Assembly (NCBI GenBank): GCA_029987245.1
Contig: DALTWG010000021.1
Location: 1 to 25,296 of the forward strand
Reading direction: 5' to 3'
DNA length: 25,296 nucleotides
Source: Methanocorpusculum sp.
GTDB lineage: Archaea > Halobacteriota > Methanomicrobia > Methanomicrobiales > Methanocorpusculaceae
Made by a program: the position numbers and the translations under genes
Notes under the pieces: generated by a model
Database searches by the model: none
What the model was told of the DNA's origin: nothing
Seen by the model: only the letters and a program-made list of their open reading frames with translations
In this document: piece by piece, positions 1 through 8,189 of the stretch
How the letters are laid out: every line of letters begins with the position of its first letter
Numbering within the stretch: position 1 is the stretch's first letter

Positions 1-170
1 ATTCATTATAGGAGTTAGGACAATTTCAATTTTACAGACAATTAGTTACACTATCTTTACTTTTTCCACGGTGAAAAATGCAGACGTTTTTTTTTCGTCC
101 CGAAAAAAACCTTGTATTTGCCGCGGCTGAGTTCACCCGCATTCCAACAACAATATCTGACAACAGGTTC

Positions 171-196
171 AATATACTATCATAATTATCTGAGGT
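171..196 (+). promoter_or_regulatory. Putative aglB promoter and ribosome binding site
   Basis: AATATACT at 171-178 is a plausible TATA box and GAGGT at 192-196 a ribosome binding site before ATG 202. The two conflict: a start 25 nt after this TATA box would make the mRNA leaderless and exclude the GAGGT, so a more upstream promoter may be the real one. The rest of 1-170 shows no gene; it contains GACG/CGTC (83-86, 96-99) flanking nine T residues. Confidence 0.35.
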
Positions 197-201
197 ACTA
201 C

Positions 202-2754
202 ATGAACCTGGAGTTCTGGAAAAATAAAAAAATACGTGGAGGAATTATTGCCGCCGCCCTGGTACTCATTGCATTGACAGCATTTCTTATCAGAATGATA
301 CCATTTGCTACCCTTAACGGCACCGGCGACATGAATGCAGGACCCGACGCATGGTATAACCTGCGACTGCTTGAAGCAGCGCTTGCAAACGGATTCGGCT
401 ATCTGTCCTTTGAGCCGTTCACTTTGTATCCATACGGTCAGGATATAGTATGGGGACCGCTTTTTACCTGGATTGCAGCCGCATTCACCTCGCTTGCCGG
501 CGCGGCAACTCGCATAGAACTGATTAATGCTGCATCCTTTGTACCGCCAATTCTGGCATTGTTCATGGTCCCGGTGATGTATTTCTTCGGGAAAAAAATC
601 GGCAGCTGGAAATGCGGACTGTTAGCTGCATTATTCATTGCGCTTGCCGGCGGCGAATATCTTGTCCGCTCGCTTTACGGCAGTTTCGACCACCATATTG
701 CAGAAACACTGTTTTCTGCGCTTTTCTGCATGTGCTATGTCTGGAGTCTTGCAGACCTGAAGGAACGTGAAATCAGTTTCAAATCCTTTGCCACCCTGAA
801 ACTGCCACTGTTATACGGAGTTATTACCGGATTTGCCTATTTCCTCGGACTTATGACAATGACCACCATTGTTGTCTTCGGCCTGATGGTATCACTGTTT
901 ACCCTGATTATATTTGTCATAAACCAGAAAACCGGCAGACCGACAGAATATCTGCTTGTACTAAATACCGTGACATTTTTGATATCTATCATCGGTTTAC
1001 TGATTTACGGCATCCGCGACATGACATTTAGCATGTATACCTATTCCATTGGACTGATATTGGTAAACTTCCTGATTGTTCTCGGAACAGCGGTTCTTTA
1101 CTTCCTTGCCGCCGGATGTAAAAAACTGGAAAAACCATGGTACATCTACCTGCTGTCAATAGTTGTTCTTGCCGCTTGCGGTATTTTCATTGCTGCATTT
1201 GCCATGTCTGATATATTCCAGACTGCGATGAGTGGTCTTTCCAACTTCTTTGTGTTAAGCGATCAGTCAAACACGATTCTTGAAATGAGCCCGTGGACCT
1301 GGGACCTTGCATGGAGCGCATATAACTGGGGTCTCTTTTTATCTCTTGGCGGCATTGCCTGGCTCATCTATGAACTGGTGAAAGGAAAAAGAGAAGAAGC
1401 ACTGTTTATTCTCATCTGGACCATTGTCATGTTCCTTGGAACGCTTGCCCACATGCGCTGGGAGTATTATATTGCAGCAAACATGGCACTGCTTTCTGCG
1501 TTCTGTATTGCAAAAACCATTGATTTCGCCAAAGACAGTGTGCTTCGCATGAGAAGCGAAGATAAAACAGCCGCCGCCTCTGCATCAAAGAAGCGCACAC
1601 CGGCCAAAAATACAAAAGCGCCGCAGAAGAAAAATACCGGTATTGTCCGTGTCGGTCTTTTAGGCGTTGTATGTATTCTTGCCCTTGTATTCACCGGCGT
1701 TTCCGTTGCATATGCAATACCAACAGCCCAAAGTATGGCCGAGGGCACCACTGATGCCGCATGGCTGGATGCATGCGAGTGGCTGGAGAAAAATACACCG
1801 GAAACCGGTCTTGATTATCTAACAATCTATGACAAGGAAGGATTCAAATATCCTGCCGAGTCATACGGCGTTCTTGCCTGGTGGGACTATGGTCATTACA
1901 TTACTGCAATCGGTAAACGGATTCCTACGGCTAACCCGTTCCAGTCGGGAGTTACCGGCTACTACGGCTGTGCACAGATGCTGCTTGATCAGGATGAATC
2001 GGTGAGCGCAGCGAAATTCGAGAAACGCAATATCAAATATGTCATGACAGACGGTCTTATCAGCACCACCAACTTCCCGGCACTTGGCATATGGGCAGAC
2101 AGCACCAAACAGGATTCCCCGTATTACTATAAATTCTATCAGCCCAATGCATCCGGCGTACTTAAGCCGACCCGCGCGTATTCTCCCGACTATTACACAT
2201 CACTTCTTGTCCGGCTTCAGAATTATGACGGAACAATGGTTGACTGCGGTTCGGCTTATGTAATTTACGCTGCAGCGCAGGATGGATATCAGTATCCGGT
2301 TGTTTACTCTTCAAAGAAATATGACAATGCAAATGATGCGCAAAAAGTTGCGGATGCATTCAATGCTGATGAAGCAAACATCAGTGTAGGGATGAAGGCT
2401 TATGTTGTTGCAAACAATGTCAAGGATGCTACCAATACCTATGATATCCCGTCGGTCAAAGTGCCCGCACTGACGCATTTCAGAATGGTGTATGAATCGG
2501 ACAAATCCTATGTCAAGACCTTCGAGTATGTGAAAGGCGCTGTTATCAAAGGTGATGGAACCATTAAGGCAACAATTACTACAAATACCGGCAGACAGTT
2601 CACCTACACGCAGGAAAGTTCCGGCGGAAAATTTGTCGTACCGTATGCAACAGGTGCAAACGGCGGCGTAACTGCGTCCGCTTACACGCTGTCCAACGGA
2701 CGGACAGTAACTGTCTCTGAAGATGCGGTACAAAACGGGCTGACGGTCAGTTAA
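202..2754 (+). CDS. aglB: Archaeal oligosaccharyltransferase AglB (STT3 family)
   Basis: Transfers a lipid-linked glycan to asparagine in N-X-S/T sequons of exported proteins, acting at the outer face of the cytoplasmic membrane. The N-terminal two thirds are about a dozen hydrophobic segments. An early conserved acidic segment (GPDAWYNLR) is followed by a second one (FDHHIAETLF), as in STT3 catalytic loops. After the last membrane segment comes a soluble C-terminal domain opening with the hallmark WWDYGHY at about residues 560-566. A Lys/Ala-rich loop (AAASASKKRTPAKNTK) lies before the last helix. The reading frame is open from 112, but ATG 202 is preferred: it lies 5 nt after GAGGT (192-196) and gives the short cytoplasmic start MNLEFWKNKK. 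The usual DK-type motif appears only as DGLISTTNFPALGIW, so its lysine is not obvious. GCGC/CGCG are sparser here than in the genes downstream. Family assignment is secure; the exact start is less so. Confidence 0.95.
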   Translation: MNLEFWKNKKIRGGIIAAALVLIALTAFLIRMIPFATLNGTGDMNAGPDAWYNLRLLEAALANGFGYLSFEPFTLYPYGQDIVWGPLFTWIAAAFTSLAGAATRIELINAASFVPPILALFMVPVMYFFGKKIGSWKCGLLAALFIALAGGEYLVRSLYGSFDHHIAETLFSALFCMCYVWSLADLKEREISFKSFATLKLPLLYGVITGFAYFLGLMTMTTIVVFGLMVSLFTLIIFVINQKTGRPTEYLLVLNTVTFLISIIGLLIYGIRDMTFSMYTYSIGLILVNFLIVLGTAVLYFLAAGCKKLEKPWYIYLLSIVVLAACGIFIAAFAMSDIFQTAMSGLSNFFVLSDQSNTILEMSPWTWDLAWSAYNWGLFLSLGGIAWLIYELVKGKREEALFILIWTIVMFLGTLAHMRWEYYIAANMALLSAFCIAKTIDFAKDSVLRMRSEDKTAAASASKKRTPAKNTKAPQKKNTGIVRVGLLGVVCILALVFTGVSVAYAIPTAQSMAEGTTDAAWLDACEWLEKNTPETGLDYLTIYDKEGFKYPAESYGVLAWWDYGHYITAIGKRIPTANPFQSGVTGYYGCAQMLLDQDESVSAAKFEKRNIKYVMTDGLISTTNFPALGIWADSTKQDSPYYYKFYQPNASGVLKPTRAYSPDYYTSLLVRLQNYDGTMVDCGSAYVIYAAAQDGYQYPVVYSSKKYDNANDAQKVADAFNADEANISVGMKAYVVANNVKDATNTYDIPSVKVPALTHFRMVYESDKSYVKTFEYVKGAVIKGDGTIKATITTNTGRQFTYTQESSGGKFVVPYATGANGGVTASAYTLSNGRTVTVSEDAVQNGLTVS

Positions 2755-2799
2755 CCGTCTTCCTTTTTCCAAACCCTTATCACTTTTTACTATCAATTA

Positions 2800-3087
2800 A
2801 TGAGTATGGATACATTCGAGATTGGGCAGACTGTCCGCTACTCGCGTACCGGCACGGTAGGAAAAATTGTATCATTCCATACCGACGGCGGTTTTCAGTA
2901 CGCGGAACTGGATGCAACCGGTCTTTTGTACCGTATTGACCAGCTTGTAGCAATTCATGAAGAAGAGCACAAAAGCGCGGTCGAATCCGATGCAAAAGCA
3001 AGAATTCTTGAAGAACAGCGTAAAATGCGCGAGATGCAGGAAAGTGCTTTCCAGAATACCGACCAGGCCTGCGAGGGCGGCGGATAA
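2800..3087 (+). CDS. DUF2098 family protein
   Basis: A 95-residue protein of the archaeal DUF2098 family, common in methanogens and of unknown function. The N-terminal 55 residues read as a small beta barrel: GQTVRYSRTGTVGKI, then a turn and YAELDATGLLYRID, which matches the family pattern (VRY-TGTVGK ... TGLYYR). The C-terminal 40 residues are charged and probably helical (EEQRKMREMQE), ending in Gly residues. It lies between aglB and the aIF2-gamma gene on the same strand. A second ATG two codons downstream (2806) could be the true start. No catalytic motif is visible. Confidence 0.75.
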   Translation: MSMDTFEIGQTVRYSRTGTVGKIVSFHTDGGFQYAELDATGLLYRIDQLVAIHEEEHKSAVESDAKARILEEQRKMREMQESAFQNTDQACEGGG

Positions 3088-3153
3088 TTTTATACGGCAT
3101 CTATCCCACATAGTTATCTGTTCAGACGTTGATTACTATAAAGAAAAGGAGGT
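3087..3153 (+). promoter_or_regulatory. Promoter and strong Shine-Dalgarno for the aIF2-gamma gene
   Basis: ATTTTATAC at 3087-3095 fits an archaeal TATA box, predicting a transcript start near 3118 and a leader of about 45 nt. AAGGAGGT at 3146-3153 is a near-perfect Shine-Dalgarno sequence 9 nt before a TTG start codon, and it is what decides that start. Confidence 0.6.
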
Positions 3154-3162
3154 TTTGGATAC

Positions 3163-4389
3163 TTGCACGACCCAACAATACCCAATGTAAATATAGGCGT
3201 GGTAGGACACGTTGACCATGGCAAGACTACCTTAGTCAGCCAGCTTACCGGCTCATGGACCGACCGCCACAGTGAAGAATTAAAGCGCGGCATTTCCATC
3301 CGCCTCGGCTATGCCGATGCAGTGTTTTACCATTGTAAAAAATGCGGCGAATGGTCGATAACCGATACCTGTCCGGAGTGCGGCGCAAAACTGGAGCCTG
3401 CGCGCTCCGTTTCGTTTGTCGACGCCCCCGGGCATGAAACCCTTATGGCCACCATGCTTTCCGGCTCGGCAATCATGGACGGCGCAATGCTTGTTATCGC
3501 AGCAAACGAGCAGTGCCCCCAGCCGCAGACCAAAGAACATCTGATGGCGCTGGAACTCACCGGCATCAAAAATATTGTTATTGTCCAGAACAAAATTGAT
3601 GTGGTGCCGCAAAAACAGGCTATTGAAAACTACAAACAGATTAAGGCGTTTGTTAAAGGAACCGTCGCGGAAAACGCACCGATTATTCCGGTTTCCGCGC
3701 AGAAAAAGATTAACTTCGGCATGCTTCTTGACGCGCTTAATGCCACTGTTCCCGACTTCGAGCGCGACACCTCTGCAAGCCCGGTAATGCTTATTGCGCG
3801 CTCCTTTGATGTCAACCGCCCGGGAAGTTCCTGGAAAGACATTAAAGGCGGCGTTGTCGGCGGCTCGCTTATCCGCGGCGAATTCCATGAAGGAGACGAT
3901 ATTGAAATCCGCCCTGGAAGACAGTATATTGCGGAAAATAAAGCAAAATGGGAACCGATTGTTACCAAAGTAACCTCCATGAACAAGGCATCCCGCAAAG
4001 TCACCACCGCAACCCCGGGCGGACTTGCTGCAATCGGCACCAAACTTGACCCGGCGATTACCAAAAGCGATACGCTGGTAGGACAGGTTGCAGGCGCAGC
4101 AGGCGCTCTTCCGCCGGTGTGGGACAAACTGAAATTCGAGGTCACCCTCATGGAAAGAGTCGTCGGTTCATCCGCAGAACAGCATATTGAACCGCTGCGC
4201 ATCAAAGAACCGCTCATGCTTTCGGTGGGCACCGCAGTCACCGTGGGTGTCGTGATGACCTCGAAGAAAAACATGGTTGAAGTCGTCTTAAAACGCCCGG
4301 TATGCGCGGAAATTGGTTCGCGCATTGCAATCAGCCGGCAGGTCGGAGGCAGATGGCGCTTAATCGGCATGGGAATTCTGAGCGAATAA
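3163..4389 (+). CDS. Translation initiation factor aIF2 subunit gamma
   Basis: GTPase core of archaeal initiation factor 2, which carries initiator Met-tRNA to the small ribosomal subunit with the alpha and beta subunits. All G motifs are visible: GHVDHGKTT (residues 15-23), DAPGHE (87-92), NKID (143-146) and a later VSAQ. A zinc knuckle CxxC...CxxC (Cys58, 61, 70, 73) sits between switch regions, typical of aIF2-gamma and not of EF-1A. At 408 residues it has the usual length (about 410). The start is TTG, supported by AAGGAGGT upstream and by the immediate onset of homology (PNVNIGVVGHVDHGK). The PIN-domain gene overlaps its 3' end, suggesting co-transcription and translational coupling. Confidence 0.97.
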   Translation: MHDPTIPNVNIGVVGHVDHGKTTLVSQLTGSWTDRHSEELKRGISIRLGYADAVFYHCKKCGEWSITDTCPECGAKLEPARSVSFVDAPGHETLMATMLSGSAIMDGAMLVIAANEQCPQPQTKEHLMALELTGIKNIVIVQNKIDVVPQKQAIENYKQIKAFVKGTVAENAPIIPVSAQKKINFGMLLDALNATVPDFERDTSASPVMLIARSFDVNRPGSSWKDIKGGVVGGSLIRGEFHEGDDIEIRPGRQYIAENKAKWEPIVTKVTSMNKASRKVTTATPGGLAAIGTKLDPAITKSDTLVGQVAGAAGALPPVWDKLKFEVTLMERVVGSSAEQHIEPLRIKEPLMLSVGTAVTVGVVMTSKKNMVEVVLKRPVCAEIGSRIAISRQVGGRWRLIGMGILSE

Positions 4390-4766
4390 ACGTCATTTTA
4401 GACACAAACGCCTTAATGATGCCCGCGCAGTTCTCTGTTGACTTGGAGGTAGGTCTTCTGGAACTGCTCGGGGGCTTTCGCGCGCTCGTACCTGCCGAGG
4501 TGGTGTACGAACTGCGCGGTCTTGCCTTGGGCAGCAGTAGAAAATCAGCCGCAGCAAAGTTCGGATTGGAATTTGCGAAACGCTTTGAGGTTATTCCTGA
4601 GCATGATGCCGGGGTGTCGGTGGATGATAAAATCGTCCTTGCCGCCCGAGAGTTTAATGCTGTAGTAGTTACTAATGATAGAGGATTAAAAGATAAACTC
4701 ACCGCGCTTCAGATTCCCGTAATAGTTCTTCGGGAAAAGAGGCGGCTTGAGTTGACTGGCAGATAA
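4353..4766 (+). CDS. PIN-domain ribonuclease (Fcf1/VapC-like), downstream of aIF2-gamma
   Basis: A short PIN-fold protein, predicted metal-dependent ribonuclease. The four acidic positions of the fold are in place: Asp in ILDTNAL, Glu in VVYELRGL, Asp in VDDKIVLAA and Asp in VTNDRGLK. In many euryarchaea a PIN protein of this sort sits between the aIF2-gamma and rpo7 genes, pointing to rRNA processing or RNA turnover rather than a plasmid-type toxin; no antitoxin gene lies beside it. The frame is open from 4302. I chose ATG 4353, which follows GGAGG (4345-4349) by only 3 nt and lies inside the end of aIF2-gamma. An unusual ATA start at 4386, directly before NVILDT, would fit homology equally well. 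Function is certain only to family level. Confidence 0.8.
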   Translation: MALNRHGNSERINVILDTNALMMPAQFSVDLEVGLLELLGGFRALVPAEVVYELRGLALGSSRKSAAAKFGLEFAKRFEVIPEHDAGVSVDDKIVLAAREFNAVVVTNDRGLKDKLTALQIPVIVLREKRRLELTGR

Positions 4767-4789
4767 ATCAGTGAGAGAGTAGAAAAAAT

Positions 4790-5371
4790 ATGTACTATAA
4801 ATTAAAGTTAAATGACAAAGTGCGCGTCCCGCCGGACCGGATGGGCGAAGACCTGAACGTAGTTATCCTTGATGAACTCCAGGAACAGTTCGAGGGAAGC
4901 ATTGACAAGGCAATGGGTATTTTCATTGCAGTGACCGGTGTTGACCGAATTGGCGAAGGAGAAATCGTTTACAGCGACGGCGGCGTTTACTATGACGTTG
5001 ACTTTGAAGCTGTTGTCCTGCGCCTTGCCCTGCAGGAAATCGTTGAAGGTCTTGTTGTTGAAACCACCAGTTTCGGCGCATTCGTTTCCTTAGGGCCCAT
5101 TGATGCAATGCTGCATATGAGTCAGATTTCCGATGAATACATCGATTATGATGAAAAGAACTCCCGTCTCATGTGCAAAGACTCCGGCCGCACCATCGGT
5201 GTCGGTGATACCGTGCGCGCGCGCGTTGTAGCGCTGTCCTTAAACGAGCGCGATCCGCGCGAGTCCAAAATCGGTCTTACCATGCGCCAGCCGGGTCTTG
5301 GCAATCTTGAGTGGCTCAAAGAGGAACGTGAGAAAGAAGCCGCTGAAAAAGCCGGAAAGGGTAGGAAATAA
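4790..5371 (+). CDS. rpo7: DNA-directed RNA polymerase subunit Rpo7 (E')
   Basis: Stalk subunit of archaeal RNA polymerase, homologous to eukaryotic Rpb7. With Rpo4 it helps open the promoter and binds emerging RNA. The N-terminal half is the RNP-like tip domain (MYYKLKLNDKVRVPP, then GEGEIVYSDGGVYYDVDFEAVVL). Residues from about 80 form an S1 RNA-binding domain (EIVEGLVVETTSFGAFVSLGP ... HMSQISDEYI). Length (193) matches the family. Its TAA stop shares one base with the ATG of spt4, indicating tight coupling in the stalk/elongation pair found in most euryarchaea. The C-terminus is a short charged tail. Confidence 0.96.
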   Translation: MYYKLKLNDKVRVPPDRMGEDLNVVILDELQEQFEGSIDKAMGIFIAVTGVDRIGEGEIVYSDGGVYYDVDFEAVVLRLALQEIVEGLVVETTSFGAFVSLGPIDAMLHMSQISDEYIDYDEKNSRLMCKDSGRTIGVGDTVRARVVALSLNERDPRESKIGLTMRQPGLGNLEWLKEEREKEAAEKAGKGRK

Positions 5372-5589
5372 TGGCAGCAAAACGCAGTTCCCAGAAAAAA
5401 CTTCTGCAGGCATGCAGAAACTGCCACAAGGTACTTGAACCGGACAAGGCGGTATGCCCCGAATGCGGCGGCAATGCATTAACCACCGAGTGGTTCGGCT
5501 ACCTGGTAATTATTGATTCCAAGCACTCCGATGTTGCAAAAAAGATGAACATCGATTACAACGGCCGTTACGCACTTAAGGTCAGATAA
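5371..5589 (+). CDS. spt4: Transcription elongation factor Spt4 (RpoE'')
   Basis: Small zinc protein that pairs with Spt5 (NusG homologue) to close the RNA polymerase clamp and raise processivity. Two zinc-binding pairs are visible: CRNC near residue 16 and CPEC near residue 30, followed by the conserved WFGYLVIIDSKHSDVAKK and ending NGRYALKVR. At 72 residues it is slightly longer than the usual 60 or so because of a basic N-terminal extension (MAAKRSSQKKLLQA). It overlaps rpo7 by one base, and the following gene's ATG likewise overlaps its stop by one base (5589), so three genes are read in a run without gaps. Confidence 0.95.
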   Translation: MAAKRSSQKKLLQACRNCHKVLEPDKAVCPECGGNALTTEWFGYLVIIDSKHSDVAKKMNIDYNGRYALKVR

Positions 5590-6074
5590 TGCTGACTCTG
5601 CCCAAACGGCACCGGGCGCTTCTCAAAGAACCGTTCGGCCAACTCTTTCCTGATTTTTCAGATATTATTCCCGTTCTCCGGACACATACCTTCTGCACCG
5701 TCGGCGATGTGGTTTCTGCCAGTGCGTTTCGCGCGGGGCTGACACCGGATATTGCAGTAATTGATGGCATTACCAAACGCTTGCCCTATTTATCCATGCC
5801 AAAGTTTTCCGGTCACATTTTTCATGCACAAAACCCTGCCGGCGCGCTAAGTTCCGAACTTCTGCGCGCAGTCGATGCCGCAGTTTTTTCGCGCCCTGCG
5901 GTAATTGTGGTCGACGGTGAAGAAGACCTTGCGGTGATTCCGCTGGTAAATCGCTTAAAAGACGGTGATTTCCTCCTCTACGGGCAGCCGGATGAAGGAG
6001 TTGTGCTATGCACCATAGACCCTGCGCTGCGCCTGCGCGCGTCTGAAATTTTTGCTTGTTTTTGCGAGTCGTGA
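5589..6074 (+). CDS. GTP-dependent dephospho-CoA kinase (DUF359)
   Basis: Archaeal enzyme that phosphorylates dephospho-CoA, the last step of coenzyme A synthesis, using GTP; unrelated to bacterial CoaE. The family was long called DUF359 and was assigned by biochemistry in Thermococcus. Visible family blocks are GDVVSA near residue 39, PDIAVIDGITKR near 53, QNPAGALS near 81 and VDGEEDLAVIPL near 107. Length (161) is normal. It sits between spt4 and rps24e, a common euryarchaeal arrangement, and the one-base overlap with spt4 implies co-transcription. A biosynthetic enzyme inside a transcription/translation operon suggests growth-coupled expression. Confidence 0.9.
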   Translation: MLTLPKRHRALLKEPFGQLFPDFSDIIPVLRTHTFCTVGDVVSASAFRAGLTPDIAVIDGITKRLPYLSMPKFSGHIFHAQNPAGALSSELLRAVDAAVFSRPAVIVVDGEEDLAVIPLVNRLKDGDFLLYGQPDEGVVLCTIDPALRLRASEIFACFCES

Positions 6075-6080
6075 CGAGAC

Positions 6081-6113
6081 TATTAAATAGAGAGCCAACC
6101 AATAATTAAGGGA
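6081..6113 (+). promoter_or_regulatory. Putative promoter and ribosome binding site of rps24e
   Basis: TATTAAATAG at 6081-6090 resembles a TATA box. AAGGGA at 6108-6113 lies 5 nt before the rps24e ATG at 6119. The 44-nt gap here is the first real gap since rpo7, which supports an internal promoter for the ribosomal protein genes. Confidence 0.4.
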
Positions 6114-6118
6114 TATCG

Positions 6119-6412
6119 ATGGAGATTAAGATCACCTCAAATACGAGAAACGAGCTTTTAGCCCGTAACGAGGTTGCATTCACCGCCACTTATGATGGCG
6201 CAACCCCGTCCCGCGCAGACATCAGCGCAAAGATTGCCGCACTGCAGAATGTTGCAGTCGAGAACCTTATTCTTTCCCCGCTCAAAGGGCGTTTCGGTGT
6301 AAGAGGCGTTCAGGGCGTTGCAAGAATCTACGACTCTGTTGACGCACTCAAAGCAACCGAGCGCGAATACTTAATCGCACGCGGTCAGCCGAAGGCAGCA
6401 AAGGAGGAGTAA
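6119..6412 (+). CDS. rps24e: Ribosomal protein eS24
   Basis: Small-subunit ribosomal protein shared by archaea and eukaryotes. The sequence opens with MEIKITSNTRNELLARNE, continues through the family segment PSRADISAKIAAL and the LKGRFGVRGVQGVARIYDS block, and ends in a charged tail (KAAKEE). Length (97) is typical. It follows a likely internal promoter and is separated by 4 nt from rps27ae, with which it is almost always paired in euryarchaea. A GGAGG-like sequence at its 3' end serves as the ribosome binding site for the next gene. Confidence 0.96.
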   Translation: MEIKITSNTRNELLARNEVAFTATYDGATPSRADISAKIAALQNVAVENLILSPLKGRFGVRGVQGVARIYDSVDALKATEREYLIARGQPKAAKEE

Positions 6413-6416
6413 TCCT

Positions 6417-6602
6417 ATGGCAGCAAAGAAACAGGCAAAGAAAGAAGCACCGAAACGCAGTGCAATGTACACCGTCGACAAAGAAGGTAAGGCAACTGCA
6501 AACCACAAGACCTGCCCGCGCTGCGGTGCAGGCGTCTTTATGGCAGAGCACAAGGACCGCTTTGCATGCGGCAAATGCGGTTACACCGAGTTCAAGCAAT
6601 AA
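6417..6602 (+). CDS. rps27ae: Ribosomal protein eS27-type zinc protein (S27ae, eS31)
   Basis: Small-subunit zinc-ribbon ribosomal protein; the eukaryotic homologue is made as a ubiquitin fusion, the archaeal one is not. After a lysine/alanine-rich start (MAAKKQAKKEAPKR) the core has CPRCG and CGKCG pairs spaced as a zinc ribbon, with FMAEHKDRFA between them. At 61 residues it is of normal length. GGAGG just upstream, inside the end of rps24e, is the ribosome binding site. Nine nucleotides separate it from kae1-bud32, so the KEOPS protein is probably made from the same message. Confidence 0.96.
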   Translation: MAAKKQAKKEAPKRSAMYTVDKEGKATANHKTCPRCGAGVFMAEHKDRFACGKCGYTEFKQ

Positions 6603-6611
6603 ATATACATT

Positions 6612-8189
6612 ATGCCCGCAAAGAGGGTTTTCGGCATTGAAGGGACAGCATGGAACTTCAGTGCCGCTGTTTTTGATGAAGACCTGGTTTGTCTGCACTC
6701 TGCGCCGTATGCGCCTCCTTCCGGCGGAATTCATCCGCGCGAGGCGGCACAGCATCATGCAGCAGTTGCAGCGGATGTGGTTTCTCAAACGCTTGCCGAG
6801 GCAGGCGGAACAATTGACGGCGTCGCATTTTCCATAGGGCCGGGTCTTGGTCCGTCGCTAAGGACCGCTGCTACAGCCGCGCGCAGTCTTGCATTAAAGC
6901 TTAATGTGCCGTTAATCGGCGTAAATCACTGTGTTGCGCATGTAGAAATCGGGCGCTGGTACACAAAGTTTGAAGACCCTATTGTGCTTTACGCTTCCGG
7001 CGCAAACACGCAGGTTCTCGGCTTTTTAAACGGGAAATACCGGATATTCGGCGAGACACTTGACATAGGTCTCGGCAACGCCCTGGATAAATTCGCGCGG
7101 TCCTGCGGTCTGCCGCATCCGGGCGGTCCGCTGATTGAAAAATACGCGCGCGAGGGGCATTATATTCCGCTGCCGTACACGGTGAAAGGAATGGACCTTG
7201 CCTTCTCCGGGCTGATGAGCGCGTCCAAGGAGGCAATCGCGCGCGGAGAGAGAATGGAGGACGTCTGTTATTCCTATCAGGAAACGGCGTTTGCCATGTG
7301 CGTCGAGGTTACTGAACGCGCGCTTGCCCACACCGGAAAAGATGAGGTAATCCTTGTCGGCGGCGTCGGGGCAAACTCGCGCCTGCAGGAGATGCTCAAA
7401 ACCATGTGCGACGAGCGCGGCGCCAAATTCATGGCGCCTCCGCGCACGTATATGGGCGATAACGGGGCAATGATTGCATACACCGGACGGATTATGCTTG
7501 AAGCAGGTTCAACGATTTCGCTTGCAGAATCCATTGTCAACCCGTATTACCGCTCGGACCAGGTGAATGTAACCTGGCGCAGCGACGCAGGGGAACTTTT
7601 CAGCGCGGGTCAGTCTGAGGTAGCCGAACGCGGCGCAGAAGCTGCCGTCTCGCTTGAAGGCGACGTTGCAATAAAGACGCGGCTTTCCAAAGGATACCGC
7701 GTTGCAGAACTCGATTCGCATCTGATTTCCGAGCGCACCCGCGCAGAAGCGCGCATTATTTCTGCCGCGCGCCGCGCGGGAGTGGCTACACCTGTCATCC
7801 GTGATGTGACGCATAATTCTGTTGTGATGGAAAAACTCGAAGGCGACGTACTCAAGTATATCATCAACGAAGAACACGCGCGCGCAGCGGGAATCGCTGT
7901 AGGGCGTCTGCATGGCGCGGAAATTGTACACGGGGACCTTACGACATCGAACATGATATGGCAGAACGGGCGCGTGTACTTAATTGACTTCGGTCTGGCG
8001 CAGACCACCGATGAAATCGAACCGCGCGGGGTTGATTTGCATGTTTTGTTCCAGACACTGGAAAGCACCACGGAAAATCCTGATGTATTGCGCGCGGCTT
8101 TCTGCGAAGGATACCGCGCGGCATTTTCTGATGCCGATGCGGTAATCGCGCGCGAGCATGAAATTGAACTGAGAGGCCGGTATCTGTGA
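6612..8189 (+). CDS. Fused Kae1-Bud32, KEOPS tRNA t6A synthase and kinase
   Basis: Catalytic core of KEOPS, which makes threonylcarbamoyladenosine (t6A) at position 37 of ANN-decoding tRNAs. Residues 1 to about 325 are Kae1 (TsaD family), with the metal-binding HCVAH at 106-110, SIGPGLGPSLR before it and LVGGVGANSR later. The rest is the small kinase/ATPase Bud32: AIKTRLSKGYR with the ATP-contacting lysine (355), the catalytic HGDL (440-443) with Asn447, the metal-binding DFG (459-461) and the short C-terminal GVDLHVLFQTLEST helix. The fused form is well known in methanogens and some other euryarchaea. Its stop overlaps the GTG start of the next gene (GTGA). The partner Pcc1 is encoded at 12.6 kb. 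Confidence 0.97.
   Translation: MPAKRVFGIEGTAWNFSAAVFDEDLVCLHSAPYAPPSGGIHPREAAQHHAAVAADVVSQTLAEAGGTIDGVAFSIGPGLGPSLRTAATAARSLALKLNVPLIGVNHCVAHVEIGRWYTKFEDPIVLYASGANTQVLGFLNGKYRIFGETLDIGLGNALDKFARSCGLPHPGGPLIEKYAREGHYIPLPYTVKGMDLAFSGLMSASKEAIARGERMEDVCYSYQETAFAMCVEVTERALAHTGKDEVILVGGVGANSRLQEMLKTMCDERGAKFMAPPRTYMGDNGAMIAYTGRIMLEAGSTISLAESIVNPYYRSDQVNVTWRSDAGELFSAGQSEVAERGAEAAVSLEGDVAIKTRLSKGYRVAELDSHLISERTRAEARIISAARRAGVATPVIRDVTHNSVVMEKLEGDVLKYIINEEHARAAGIAVGRLHGAEIVHGDLTTSNMIWQNGRVYLIDFGLAQTTDEIEPRGVDLHVLFQTLESTTENPDVLRAAFCEGYRAAFSDADAVIAREHEIELRGRYL

Noticed and set aside
3280..4370. Long minus-strand open frames opposite the aIF2-gamma gene
   Set aside because: Antisense to a gene with every GTPase motif intact; they are by-products of codon bias.
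4353..4766. VapC toxin of a toxin-antitoxin pair
   Set aside because: No antitoxin-like gene is adjacent and the position between the aIF2-gamma and rpo7 genes is the conserved housekeeping one.
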